Positions 51,644-59,486 of a DNA stretch of 64,000 nt are shown here, piece after piece. Under the pieces are notes generated by a model, which worked only from the letters and a program-made list of their open reading frames with translations, was not told where the DNA came from and did no database searches. The position numbers and the translations under genes were made by a program. The stretch's first letter is position 1, and the number at the start of each line of letters is the position of its first letter. Source of the stretch: Collinsella sp. (GTDB lineage Bacteria > Actinomycetota > Coriobacteriia > Coriobacteriales > Coriobacteriaceae); NCBI GenBank assembly GCA_018373675.1, contig JAHAGQ010000005.1, forward strand, positions 55,909-119,908, read 5' to 3'.

Positions 51644-52558
51644 ATGGGGGAGAACGTGCTCAAGTTCGGTACCTACGTCCGTGTTGGAAACGCGGCCGAA
51701 GCCTATGAGCTCTTGCAGAAAAACCGCAACAACAAGATTGTGGGCGGCGGCATCTGGATGCGCCTGGGTTCGTGTCGTGTGGCGACGGCGATTGACCTTT
51801 CGGCCTGTGGACTCGATCAGATCGAGGAGACCGAGACCGAGTTTCGCATCGGTGCCATGTGCACCCTGCGCCAGCTCGAGCGTCATGCCGGGCTCAACGC
51901 GCTTGTCAACAATGTCTTTGAGTTCGCCGTCCATGACATCGTGGGTGTGCAGCTGCGCAACACCGCCACGGTAGGCGGCAGCATCTACGGCCGCTTTGGC
52001 TTCTCGGACGTGCTCTCGGCGTTCCTGGCGCTCGATTCGTATGTTGAGCTGACGGGTGCCGGCCGCGTGCCGCTCGCCGAGTTCGTGCGGATGGGCTACG
52101 TGCGCGACGTGATCGAGCACGTGGTGGTCGTCAAGCACGATTACCGTGCCAGCTATGAGGCCGTGCGCAAGGCCGCGACCGACTTCCCCTCGCTCAATGT
52201 CACCGCTGCCTGGTGGGACAACTCCTGGCACGTCACCGTGGGTGCCCGCCCGCTGCGCGCGACCCTGTTGCAGGGCGAGGCGTGCGGCCTGGTGAGCGAG
52301 CAGCCTTCCGAGGACGAGCTGCGTGCCCTCGCCGCGTCCGTGCGCGCGCTGAGCTACGGCACCAACCTGTGGGGCTCGGCCGACTACCGCCGCCGCATTT
52401 CGGCCCCGCTGGCGATTCAGGCCGTGCGCCGCGCCGCCGGCATCGAGCTTTCGGCCGCGCTTGCCCGCGAGCTCGAGAGCGTGCAGATTCCTAAGTTTGC
52501 CACGGACGAGTATTCCTGCCGCCGCGTGCCCGGCGTCGATTCTAGCGAGGTGCGCTAA
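51644..52558 (+). CDS. FAD-binding subunit of a molybdenum hydroxylase
   Basis: The 304-residue protein is of the xanthine dehydrogenase/CO dehydrogenase medium-subunit family. KIVGGGIWMRLG near 32-43 and the LRNTATVGGSIYG block near 105-117 bind FAD. It accepts electrons from the Fe-S clusters of the downstream subunit. The ATG at 51644 has a weak ribosome site; a GTG at 51656 preceded by GGGGGAG is possible and would shorten the protein by four residues. Its stop overlaps the next ATG by one base. Confidence 0.85.
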   Translation: MGENVLKFGTYVRVGNAAEAYELLQKNRNNKIVGGGIWMRLGSCRVATAIDLSACGLDQIEETETEFRIGAMCTLRQLERHAGLNALVNNVFEFAVHDIVGVQLRNTATVGGSIYGRFGFSDVLSAFLALDSYVELTGAGRVPLAEFVRMGYVRDVIEHVVVVKHDYRASYEAVRKAATDFPSLNVTAAWWDNSWHVTVGARPLRATLLQGEACGLVSEQPSEDELRALAASVRALSYGTNLWGSADYRRRISAPLAIQAVRRAAGIELSAALARELESVQIPKFATDEYSCRRVPGVDSSEVR

Positions 52559-55389
52559 TGGCTGCCAAACTCATCGATCTTTCCTTTACGCTCAACGGCC
52601 GCAAGGTCAAGGTTCAGATTGCCCCCGACACCATGCTCTTTTCGCTTTTGCGTGAGCAGGGTTGCGCGTCGGTGCGCTGCGCCTGCGAGACCACCAACTG
52701 CGGTCTGTGCACGGTGTGGCTCGATGGCGACCCGGTGCTGAGCTGCTCGGTTCCTGCCGCCCGCGTTGAGGGCCACACCATCACCACGCTCGAGGGCCTC
52801 AAGGCCGAGTCCGAGGCGCTCGCCCGCGCAATGGCTGCCGAAGGCGCCGAGCAATGCGGTTTTTGCGCCCCCGGCCTCATCATGAACGTGCTGGCGCTTG
52901 CCCGCGCCGCCAAGGAGGACCCGAGCCTCGTCGCCACGCGCGAGGAGCTCTCGCGCCAGCTGGCCGGCAATCTCTGCCGCTGCAGCGGTTACGAGAGCCA
53001 GCTGCGCGCCATCGTGCGCTTCCTCAATGAGTCTGGCGTGCAGGTGGGCTTTGAGATGCCCGAGCTGCCCGTCAACGACACGAGCTCTGACGGCGTCTCC
53101 TATAAGCAGATCACCCACAAGCAGCCCAAGAAGGACTCGAAGGCGCTGCTCGAGGGCCGTCCCGTCTACACGGGCGATATGGTGCCCGCCGGCGCGCTCA
53201 TTGTCAAACTCAAGCGCAGTCCTTATGCCCGCGCAAAGATCCGCTCCATCGACACGTCGCGCGCCCTGAAGGTGCCCGGCGTGGTGGGCGTCTACACCTA
53301 CGAGGACGTGCCCAAGCGCCGCTTTACCATCGCCGGCCAGAGCTATCCGCAGCCGAGTCCCTACGACCGCCTGATCCTCGAGAACCTCGTGCGCTATCAA
53401 AACGAGGAGGTGGCGATCGTCGCCGCCGAGACCGAGGAGGCCGCCGACAAGGCGCTCAAGCTCATCAAGGTCGACTACGAGGTGCTCGAGCCGCTGCTCG
53501 ACTTTACCCAGGCACTCGATAACGACATCGTGGTCCACCCCGAGGGCGACGTGACCTTTATGTTCCCGCAGGGCGGCGACGTTGCTCGCAACCTGGTGTG
53601 CAGCGGTACCAGCGATTATGGCGATCTGGACGAGGCTTTCGCCCAGAGCGATATCGTCTTTGAGCGCACCTACACCAGCCAGGCCACGCAGACCGCACCC
53701 ATGGAAACCTTCCGCGCTTTCGCGACGACCGACGCGTTCGGACGTATCTCAGTGACTACCTCCACGCAGGTGCCCTTCCACGTGCGCCGCATGGTCGCAC
53801 AGTCGCTCGACATTCCGCAGTCGCAGGTGCAGGTCATTAAGCCGCGCATCGGCGGCGGCTTTGGCTCCAAGCAGACGGGCTGCTGCGAGATCTTCGTGGC
53901 ATTCGTGACCCAGCAGACTGGCCGTCCGAGCTATTGCTGCTACACCCGCGAGGAGACCATCACCGCGGGCAACTCGCGTCACCAGATGCAGATGACCGTC
54001 AAGCTGGGCGCCATGAACGACGGCACCATCACGGCCATCGATCTGCATACGCTGTCCAACGCCGGTGCGTACGGCGAGCACGCCACCACGACGATCGGCC
54101 TTTCGGGCCACAAGAGCCTGCCCATCTACAACCACGTGAAGGCGAGCCGCTTTAGCTGGGACGCCGTCTACACCAACACCAACCGCGGCGGCGCGTATCG
54201 CGGCTACGGTGCCACCCAGGGCCAGTTTGCCGTGGAGAGCGCCGTCAACGAGCTCGCCGACATGCTGCACATGGACCCCGCCGAGCTGCGTCTTAAGAAT
54301 ATCGTGCGCGAGGGCGAGACCATGCCTCAGTACTACAACGAGAAGCTCAACGCCTGCGCGCTCGACCGCTGCCTGCTGCGTGCGATGGACATGATCGGCT
54401 GGCGCGACAAGCCGCTGGCCGTGGACCTGGGCGACCGCGTGCGCGCCCTGGGCTGTGCGCTCACCATGCAGGGCTCGGGCATCTCCAACGTGGACATCGC
54501 CGGCATTGACATGCGCCTGGAAGAGGACGGCTTCATTACCATCGGCACCGGCGCTACCGATAACGGCATGGGCGTCGATACGATCCTGGCGCAGATTGCC
54601 GCCGAGGAGCTGGGCGTAGAGAGCTCGCTGATCGTGGTGCGCGGCGTGGACACCGACGTGTCGCCGTTCGACGCCGGCTCGTACGCGAGCTCCGGTACCT
54701 ACGTGACGGGCCTTGCCGCCAAGAACGCCGCGACCGAGTTGCGCGAGAAGATTTGCGCCAAGGCCGCCCGGATGTGGGACGTTGACGCCGCCGACGTGGT
54801 CTTCGATGGCCAGTACGTGCGCCTGTCCGACGAGCGTGCCGCGCGCGAGCAGAACCGCTACCTCACGCTGCGCGACTTTGCCAACCTGTGTGTCAAGAAC
54901 ATCGCGGGCGGCGACGCGCTGACCTCGCACGCCTCTGCCTGCCTGCCCGTATCGCCTCCGCCGTTTATGGCCGGTATTGCCGAGGTCGAGGTCGACAAGG
55001 CCACCGGCAAGGTGACCGTGGTGGATTACGCCGCCGCCGTCGACTGCGGCACCGTGATCAACGAAGCGCTCGCACGCGTCCAGGCCGAGGGCGGCATTGC
55101 CCAGGGCATCGGTCACGCGCTCTACGAGATCGTCGAGCACGACGACCGCGGTCGCCTGCGCACCGGCAACTTTATGAGCTACAAGCTGCCCACGCGTCTG
55201 GACATCGGCAGCATTCGCGTGGCCTTTGAGCCGAGCTACGAGCCGACGGGCCCGTTTGGCGCCAAGTCGATCGGCGAGGTCGTCATCAACACGCCGCTCG
55301 CCGCCGTGGCCTCGGCCGTCGCACACGCCACCGGCCACCAGGTCCGCTCGCTGCCGATCACGCCGGAGAAAGCGCTGCTGGGGGAGTAG
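52558..55389 (+). CDS. Molybdenum hydroxylase (xanthine dehydrogenase family), fused Fe-S and Mo subunits
   Basis: The 943-residue cytosolic protein fuses an N-terminal two-[2Fe-2S] domain to the molybdopterin-binding domain. Cluster one is C43-x4-C48-x2-C51 (CETTNCGLC); cluster two uses CGFCAPGLIM and GNLCRCSGY. The Mo part starts near residue 185 (KALLEGRPVYTGDM). It contains IGGGFGSKQ, GGAYRGYGATQG and the catalytic Glu in GAKSIGE near the C-terminus. The likely substrate is a purine such as xanthine or hypoxanthine. The fused form with SKQ resembles proposed selenium-dependent hydroxylases, but no residue proves a selenium ligand. Confidence 0.85.
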   Translation: MAAKLIDLSFTLNGRKVKVQIAPDTMLFSLLREQGCASVRCACETTNCGLCTVWLDGDPVLSCSVPAARVEGHTITTLEGLKAESEALARAMAAEGAEQCGFCAPGLIMNVLALARAAKEDPSLVATREELSRQLAGNLCRCSGYESQLRAIVRFLNESGVQVGFEMPELPVNDTSSDGVSYKQITHKQPKKDSKALLEGRPVYTGDMVPAGALIVKLKRSPYARAKIRSIDTSRALKVPGVVGVYTYEDVPKRRFTIAGQSYPQPSPYDRLILENLVRYQNEEVAIVAAETEEAADKALKLIKVDYEVLEPLLDFTQALDNDIVVHPEGDVTFMFPQGGDVARNLVCSGTSDYGDLDEAFAQSDIVFERTYTSQATQTAPMETFRAFATTDAFGRISVTTSTQVPFHVRRMVAQSLDIPQSQVQVIKPRIGGGFGSKQTGCCEIFVAFVTQQTGRPSYCCYTREETITAGNSRHQMQMTVKLGAMNDGTITAIDLHTLSNAGAYGEHATTTIGLSGHKSLPIYNHVKASRFSWDAVYTNTNRGGAYRGYGATQGQFAVESAVNELADMLHMDPAELRLKNIVREGETMPQYYNEKLNACALDRCLLRAMDMIGWRDKPLAVDLGDRVRALGCALTMQGSGISNVDIAGIDMRLEEDGFITIGTGATDNGMGVDTILAQIAAEELGVESSLIVVRGVDTDVSPFDAGSYASSGTYVTGLAAKNAATELREKICAKAARMWDVDAADVVFDGQYVRLSDERAAREQNRYLTLRDFANLCVKNIAGGDALTSHASACLPVSPPPFMAGIAEVEVDKATGKVTVVDYAAAVDCGTVINEALARVQAEGGIAQGIGHALYEIVEHDDRGRLRTGNFMSYKLPTRLDIGSIRVAFEPSYEPTGPFGAKSIGEVVINTPLAAVASAVAHATGHQVRSLPITPEKALLGE

Positions 55390-55418
55390 CGGGTCAGCGA
55401 ACAAGTCGTAATGGGCGG

Positions 55419-55443
55419 GGCGGGGCAACTCGTCCCGCCTTTT
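55419..55443 (+). terminator. Terminator after the molybdenum hydroxylase
   Basis: GGCGGGG (55419-55425) pairs with TCCCGCC (55433-55439) with one G-U pair. TTTT follows. Confidence 0.7.
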
Positions 55444-55529
55444 GCACTCGTGGTGAGGTCGTGAGCCTGTAAAAGGTGTGCGTGCGCTTGCCGTTCGTAT
55501 CTGCTATCATTCCTAGTCTGTGCGCTCAT

Positions 55530-55613
55530 GCGGGCGTGGCGGAATTGGTAGACGCGCCAGATTTAGGTTCTGGTGGGATTCCCGTGAAGGTTCGAGTCCT
55601 TTCGCCCGCACCA
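55530..55613 (+). tRNA. tRNA-Leu (UAG)
   Basis: This 84-base class II tRNA has acceptor GCGGGCG/CGCCCGC, anticodon stem CCAGA/TCTGG with loop TTTAGGT (TAG), a long variable arm, T-loop GTTCGAGTC and encoded CCA. TGCTATCAT at 55502-55510 is an extended -10 like that of rnpB. Confidence 0.95.
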
Positions 55614-55704
55614 ACGCACCTGCGTCGGCTCCCGCCGTCGCGACTCTTTGTTGCATAAAGGTACCAGCACCTCAGATAAGCTGGGCAGTATGAGGAGGAA
55701 CGTG

Positions 55705-57003
55705 TTGAACATCACCGCTTCTGACGTCAAGGACGCCAAGCTCACCGCTACGGTCACCATCCCGGCCGCCGACGTCGACGCCGCGATCAAGAAGGCCTAC
55801 AAGGACACCGCCAAGAAGTACCGCTTCCCGGGCTTCCGCGCCGGTAAGGCTCCCCGTCCGGTCATCGACTCTGCTCTTGGCGCCGAGGCTACCCTCGCTC
55901 AGGCCACCAACGACCTGATCGCCGCTAACGAGCCCGTCGTCCTCAACGAGCTGGACATCGTCCCCACCAAGAACGGTGACTACAAGGAGCTCGACCTCGC
56001 CAAGGATCACGAGGACTACACCTACACCGTCGAGTTCTCCCTGCGCCCTGCTGCCGAGCTCTCCTCCTTCGACGCCGTCGAGATTGAGATGCCTCCCGCG
56101 GAGGTCACCGAGTCCGAGATCAACAACCAGGTCGAGATGCTCCTCAACTACCGTGCCACCTTCGAGGACGTCGAGGGTCGCGCCGTCGAGGCTGACGACT
56201 ACGTGACCGTCGACCTCAAGGCCGTCGAGAACGCCGACAACTTTGCCGCCGAGGGCCGCATGCTCATCGCCGGTAGCGGCAGCAACCCCAAGGAGTTCAA
56301 CGAGGCCCTGATCGGCGCTAACGTTGACGACGTCAAGACCGTTACCTGGACCGACGAGGTCGAGGAGGGCGAGGAGGCCGAGACCCACACCGTCGAGGTC
56401 ACCGTCAAGGGCATCAAGGTCCGCAACACCCCCGAGCTCACCGACGAGCTCGTCAAGTCCGACTTTGGCTTCGACAGCATCGAGGCCATGCGCGACGCCA
56501 TCAAGATCGAGATTGAGCAGGACAAGGCTTCCCGTCTCCCGGCCGAGAAGGAGAACCGTTGCGTCTCCGCTCTCGCTGAGCGCCTGCAGCTTGACGAGAT
56601 GGACGACGACTACGAGCAGTCCGTCTTTGAGGAGCTCGGTCAGAACTTCCTGTCCAACCTCGCTGCTCGCGGCATGACGCTGGACACCTGGCTGCCCGCT
56701 TCCGGCCTGACCATGGAGCAGTTCATCGGCGACCTGCACAAGCAGGCCAACGACGTCGCCCGCGAGTCCCTGGCTCTCGACGCCCTCGCCCGTGAGCTCA
56801 AGATCGAGGTCACCGAGGACGACATCAACGCCGAGTTCGAGAAGGCCGGCGTCAAGGACGTCGAGGCTTCCAAGGCCGAGTTCATTGCCGATGGCCGCAT
56901 GCCTGCCGTCCGCGAGTCCATCCGTCGCTCCAAGGCTGTCGATCACCTGGTCGAGAACGCCAAGGTGACCGAGGTCGACGAGACCGCCAAGGACGCCGAG
57001 TAA
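55705..57003 (+). CDS. tig: Trigger factor
   Basis: This ribosome-bound chaperone folds nascent chains. The 432-residue protein has the N-terminal ribosome-binding domain with the signature YRFPGFRAGKAPRPVI. A divergent FKBP-like domain (about 150-240, with an acidic EEGEEAE insert) and a helical C-terminal domain follow. The TTG at 55705 is preferred because GAGGAGG is then 6 bases upstream. A GTG at 55702 and an ATG at 55690 are possible, but the latter lies before that site. clpP and clpX follow, the usual order. Confidence 0.94.
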   Translation: MNITASDVKDAKLTATVTIPAADVDAAIKKAYKDTAKKYRFPGFRAGKAPRPVIDSALGAEATLAQATNDLIAANEPVVLNELDIVPTKNGDYKELDLAKDHEDYTYTVEFSLRPAAELSSFDAVEIEMPPAEVTESEINNQVEMLLNYRATFEDVEGRAVEADDYVTVDLKAVENADNFAAEGRMLIAGSGSNPKEFNEALIGANVDDVKTVTWTDEVEEGEEAETHTVEVTVKGIKVRNTPELTDELVKSDFGFDSIEAMRDAIKIEIEQDKASRLPAEKENRCVSALAERLQLDEMDDDYEQSVFEELGQNFLSNLAARGMTLDTWLPASGLTMEQFIGDLHKQANDVARESLALDALARELKIEVTEDDINAEFEKAGVKDVEASKAEFIADGRMPAVRESIRRSKAVDHLVENAKVTEVDETAKDAE

Positions 57004-57079
57004 TTCTCGCCACCTTTTCCGCGAGCGCATGGATACGCCCGTGATGGGGTAAAGTTATAAGCCGGTTATCCGGTTGCTT

Positions 57080-57123
57080 CGTACGGTGCCAGCCAATGCA
57101 TAGCATGCGGGCACCGTACGTTT
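57080..57123 (+). terminator. Hairpin between tig and clpP (terminator or attenuator)
   Basis: CGTACGGTGCC and GGCACCGTACG form a perfect 11-bp stem with a 19-base loop, followed by TTTG. The short U-run suggests partial termination. Confidence 0.6.
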
Positions 57124-57165
57124 GTCTAGAACCACTATTGGTCCGTAAGAGAAATGGAGATGCGT

Positions 57166-57786
57166 ATGATCGCTAAGTTCGATTCCGCCCTCGTGCCATA
57201 CGTTATCGAGCAGACGCCGCGCGGCGAGCGCAGTTACGATATCTATTCGCGCCTGCTCAACGACCGCATCATCTTCTTGGGCGAGGAGATCAACTCCGTC
57301 AGCGCCAACCTGGTCGTTGCCCAGCTGCTGCATCTTGAGAGCCAGGATGCCGAGAAGGATATCTCGCTCTACATCAATTCGCCCGGCGGCGAGGTCTACT
57401 CCGGTCTGGCGATTCTGGACACTATGAACTTCATCAAGCCGCAGGTTTCCACCATTTGCGTCGGCATGGCTGCATCCATGGCCGCCGTGCTGCTTTCGGC
57501 CGGCGCCAAGGGCAAGCGCTTCTGCCTGCCGCACTCCAAGGTTATGATTCACCAGCCCAGCGGCGGTGCCCAGGGCCAGCAGACCGAGATCGAGATCGTG
57601 GCCGAGGAGATCAAGAAGACCCGTCGCGAGCTCAACCAGATCCTGTCCGACGCCTCGGGCCAGCCCATCGAGAAGGTCCAGGCCGATACTGAGCGCGACA
57701 ACTACCTGACCGCTGCCGAGGCCCTCGACTACGGCCTGATCGACCGTATCGTCACCTCGCGCGATCTTGCCGCGAAGGACGCCTAG
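57166..57786 (+). CDS. clpP: ATP-dependent Clp protease proteolytic subunit
   Basis: This serine protease forms a tetradecameric barrel with ClpX. The 206-residue protein has catalytic Ser104 (VGMAASMAAV), His129 (KVMIHQP) and Asp178 (ERDNY). The ATG at 57166 has GGAG 6 bases upstream; ATGs at 57154 and 57160 lie in or before that site. clpX begins one base after the stop. Confidence 0.95.
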   Translation: MIAKFDSALVPYVIEQTPRGERSYDIYSRLLNDRIIFLGEEINSVSANLVVAQLLHLESQDAEKDISLYINSPGGEVYSGLAILDTMNFIKPQVSTICVGMAASMAAVLLSAGAKGKRFCLPHSKVMIHQPSGGAQGQQTEIEIVAEEIKKTRRELNQILSDASGQPIEKVQADTERDNYLTAAEALDYGLIDRIVTSRDLAAKDA

Positions 57787-57787
57787 G

Positions 57788-59200
57788 ATGGCAGGTAACA
57801 TGCAGGATAACTTCGACGAGAACGGCAACCCCATCCGCTGCTCCTTCTGCGGAAAAGAGCAGGGCCAGGTCCGTCGTCTCGTAAAGGGTCCGACTAACAT
57901 CTTTATCTGTGACGAGTGCGTCGCCGCCTGCTCCGAGATTCTTGAGGAGTCGCTGGCTTCGGACTTTATGGACGCCGCCCGCAACGGCAATCTCCCGGGT
58001 TTCCTCAACGACCACGGCCAGGCTGCGTCCCAGCCCGCCGTTGGCCCCGAGACCGAGGGATTTGAGCTCGAGGACGACCGTCAGGTCATCACGCGCGTGC
58101 CGACGCCGCACGAGATCTATGACGAGCTTTCGGCCTATGTCATGGGCCAGGAGGACGCCAAGCGCGCCATGTCGGTGGCCGTGTACAACCACTACCGTCG
58201 CGTGATCGAGGGCGGTGCCGCGGTGTCCGCCTTTGACGAGGCATCGGGCATGGGCGCCCAGTTTGACGATGACATGGACGAGGTGGAGCTCGCCAAGTCC
58301 AATATCTTGCTGCTCGGCCCCACCGGTACCGGTAAGACGCTGCTCGCCCAGACGCTCGCGCGTATCCTCGAGGTGCCGTTTGCCATTGCCGACGCTACTG
58401 CGCTCACCGAGGCCGGCTATGTGGGCGAGGACGTGGAGAACATCCTGCTCAAGCTCATTAACGCTGCCGATGGTGACATTGAGCGTGCGCAGGTGGGCAT
58501 TATCTACGTGGACGAGATTGACAAGATCGCCCGCAAGGCCGAGAACCTCTCCATCACCCGCGATGTCTCGGGCGAGGGCGTTCAGCAGGCTCTGCTTAAG
58601 ATTCTTGAGGGCACGGTGGCCAGCGTTCCGCCCACCGGCGGCCGCAAGCATCCCCAGCAGGAGCTGCTGCAGATCGACACGACGAACATCCTGTTCATCT
58701 GCGGCGGTGCCTTTGTGGGTCTGGATAAGATCATCGCCGATCGCGTGGGTAACAAGGGCGTGGGCTTTAACTCCGAGATCGCCGGCCCCACCTCGGTCGA
58801 CGAGAACGACCTGCTGCGTCAAGTGCTCCCGCAGGATCTCAACGCCTTTGGCATGATCCCCGAGTTCGTGGGCCGTACGCCCGTCGTCACCCAGACGCAG
58901 GCGCTCGACGAGGACGACCTGGTGTCGATCCTGACTGAGCCCAAGAACGCCGTGGTGCGTCAGTACCGCAAGATGTTCCAGCTCGAGGACGTTGAGCTTG
59001 AGTTTGAGGACGCGGCTCTGCACGAGATCGCCCGCATGGCGCTCGCCCGCAAGACCGGCGCCCGCGGCCTGCGCGCCATCTGCGAGGACGTGCTGCAGCA
59101 GACGATGTTCGACCTCCCCAGCGAGGAGGGCGTTGCCAAGGTCGTCGTAACCGAAGCGGCCGTCAAGGGCGAAGAGCAGCCCCAGCGCATCTACGGCTAG
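57788..59200 (+). CDS. clpX: ATP-dependent Clp protease ATP-binding subunit ClpX
   Basis: This AAA+ unfoldase feeds substrates to ClpP. The 470-residue protein has a zinc-binding domain with Cys18, Cys21, Cys41 and Cys44. Walker A LGPTGTGKT lies near 178-186 and Walker B IIYVDEID follows. The pore loop GYVGEDVE and sensor regions (FVGRTPVV) are also present. It is somewhat longer than E. coli ClpX (424) owing to an acidic linker after the zinc domain. AAGGA lies 7 bases before the ATG. Confidence 0.95.
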   Translation: MAGNMQDNFDENGNPIRCSFCGKEQGQVRRLVKGPTNIFICDECVAACSEILEESLASDFMDAARNGNLPGFLNDHGQAASQPAVGPETEGFELEDDRQVITRVPTPHEIYDELSAYVMGQEDAKRAMSVAVYNHYRRVIEGGAAVSAFDEASGMGAQFDDDMDEVELAKSNILLLGPTGTGKTLLAQTLARILEVPFAIADATALTEAGYVGEDVENILLKLINAADGDIERAQVGIIYVDEIDKIARKAENLSITRDVSGEGVQQALLKILEGTVASVPPTGGRKHPQQELLQIDTTNILFICGGAFVGLDKIIADRVGNKGVGFNSEIAGPTSVDENDLLRQVLPQDLNAFGMIPEFVGRTPVVTQTQALDEDDLVSILTEPKNAVVRQYRKMFQLEDVELEFEDAALHEIARMALARKTGARGLRAICEDVLQQTMFDLPSEEGVAKVVVTEAAVKGEEQPQRIYG

Positions 59201-59221
59201 ACCAGCCTAAAACGTGTTTGC

Positions 59222-59258
59222 AAATAGCCTCCGACCACCCGCGGTCGGAGGCTATTTT
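59222..59258 (+). terminator. Terminator of the tig-clpPX run
   Basis: AAATAGCCTCCGACC and GGTCGGAGGCTATTT form a perfect 15-bp stem with a 6-base loop, ending in TTTT. Confidence 0.92.
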
Positions 59259-59350
59259 ATATATGCGCAATAACCCCAACTACCTGTGTTATTCTGTGTG
59301 TTTGTTTAAGCCTCAGCGAAGTCGTTCAGACTGAAGTAATCGATACCTAA

Positions 59351-59466
59351 GGGGAGGAATGTAGGCCCGATTTTCGTAGATTCCGCACGAGCCGAAGACC
59401 ACTTAATGTGGTCTTCGAGCGAGCCCAGGACTTGACCGAGCGAAAATCGGGCCTACATTCCTCCCC
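59351..59466. repeat. Composite palindrome, family 3 (copy 1), upstream of valS
   Basis: Perfect 26-base outer arms at 59351-59376 and 59441-59466 enclose a second hairpin, GAAGACCAC with GTGGTCTTC around TTAAT (59394-59416), flanked by TTCCGCACGAGCC and GCGAGCCCAGGACT. The 3' arm ends 7 bases before the AAGGGAG ribosome site of valS. A related copy in inverted orientation lies after valS. Confidence 0.85.
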
Positions 59467-59486
59467 GATGGGCAAGGGAGAGATAT

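Noticed and set aside
59201..59486. T-box leader before valS
   Set aside because: No T-box consensus or specifier stem was found; the region is a terminator plus a composite palindrome.
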